64,000 bases of DNA from Myxococcaceae bacterium JPH2 (lineage in GTDB: Bacteria > Myxococcota > Myxococcia > Myxococcales > Myxococcaceae), in the NCBI GenBank assembly GCA_016458225.1, contig JAEMGR010000021.1, forward strand, positions 62,001 to 126,000, read 5' to 3'. The stretch's first letter is position 1. The number at the start of each line of letters is the position of its first letter. Both the position numbers and the translations under genes were made by a program. The notes beneath the pieces are model-generated. The model saw nothing but the letters and a program-made list of their open reading frames with translations. It was not told the origin of the DNA and made no database searches. This document shows positions 63,716 to 64,000 of this stretch, piece after piece.

Positions 63716-64000
63716 ATGAAAGTTCGCAACGACCTTCCGAAGCCCGCCGTCTCCCGCACCCCCGACACGAAGCCCGCGAGCGCCTCTGGCCAGGGGGCGT
63801 CCAAGGGCGTGGGCTTCACCCAGGCGTCCAGCTTCGCGCCCCAGGCGCGCCCGGCCCCGGTGGCGTTGAAGAACACCCTCACGGCGCCCCCGAAGCCGGG
63901 CCCCATCGCGCTCGACAGCGCCCAGGGCAAGGCGGCCATCCAGACAACGGTGGACTTCCTCCAGACGCAGAACGCGCAGTCCGCGGGCAAGGGCATCGTC
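63716..64000 (+). CDS. Start of an unidentified protein (3' partial)
   Basis: An ATG at 63716 opens a frame that runs off the window after 95 residues. The visible part (MKVRNDLPKPAVSRTPDTKP, then QASSFAPQARPAPVALKNTL) is Pro/Ala/Ser/Lys-rich and probably disordered; a more ordered helix may begin near AIQTTVDFLQTQNAQ. Such N-termini are common on large myxobacterial exported or effector-like proteins that lack a classical signal peptide, but no domain is visible and no function can be given. Coding-like codon use supports the frame. Confidence 0.6.
   Translation, partial: MKVRNDLPKPAVSRTPDTKPASASGQGASKGVGFTQASSFAPQARPAPVALKNTLTAPPKPGPIALDSAQGKAAIQTTVDFLQTQNAQSAGKGIV

Overview
The window is very G+C-rich, densely packed bacterial DNA. 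Lipoprotein signal peptides, a Sit-type polymorphic toxin with an Imm11-like immunity gene, a fused MFS/spermidine-synthase protein, CotH and erythromycin-esterase lipoproteins and a large modular NRPS/PKS locus together point to a fruiting myxobacterium of the Myxococcaceae/Archangiaceae type. This assignment is inference from gene content; no rRNA or tRNA gene is visible.

Layout. 1-7710 is a flank: the end of an acidic FHA-domain protein, a TetR regulator, a CotH/lamin-tail lipoprotein, a membrane spermidine-synthase-like protein, and a divergent isochorismatase/LysR pair. 7741-44682 is one minus-strand run of eleven tightly spaced genes, read from 44682 down to 7741, forming a hybrid NRPS-PKS biosynthetic operon. 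44966-58173 holds a secreted proline-rich protein, an FAD monooxygenase, a DPP-IV-like peptidase, a small unknown gene, a BlaI/M56 sensor pair with a well-defined operator-promoter, an erythromycin-esterase-like lipoprotein, a small lipoprotein, a DoxX protein and a LytS/LytTR two-component pair. 58288-64000 holds a beta-propeller secreted protein, a frameshifted AHH toxin lipoprotein with its immunity gene, an AraC regulator, a DUF3224 protein, a very basic protein and the start of a protein that runs off the end.

The biosynthetic operon. A stand-alone adenylation protein with the proline code DLLYLALVCK, a 99-residue carrier and an acyl-CoA-dehydrogenase-like flavoprotein with Glu244 form the classical prolyl to pyrrole-2-carboxyl carrier cassette. 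A Cy-A-PCP module can then add a cyclisable amino acid as an azoline, followed by four malonyl-type PKS modules, all KS-AT-DH-KR-ACP, with a C-methyltransferase in modules 2 and 4. The line ends in a free-standing condensation domain and has no thioesterase. A cobalamin-type radical SAM enzyme, an MDR reductase and an orphan C-carrier protein complete the operon. The expected product is a pyrrole-azoline with a methyl-branched polyene chain released onto an unknown nucleophile. It recalls DKxanthene-type pigments but differs in its termination and tailoring genes. The operon is the most interesting system here.

Other systems. Both signalling pairs carry readable cis-elements: two identical-geometry dyads at the blaI promoter, and a 20-21 bp spaced direct repeat between doxX and the LytS/LytTR genes.
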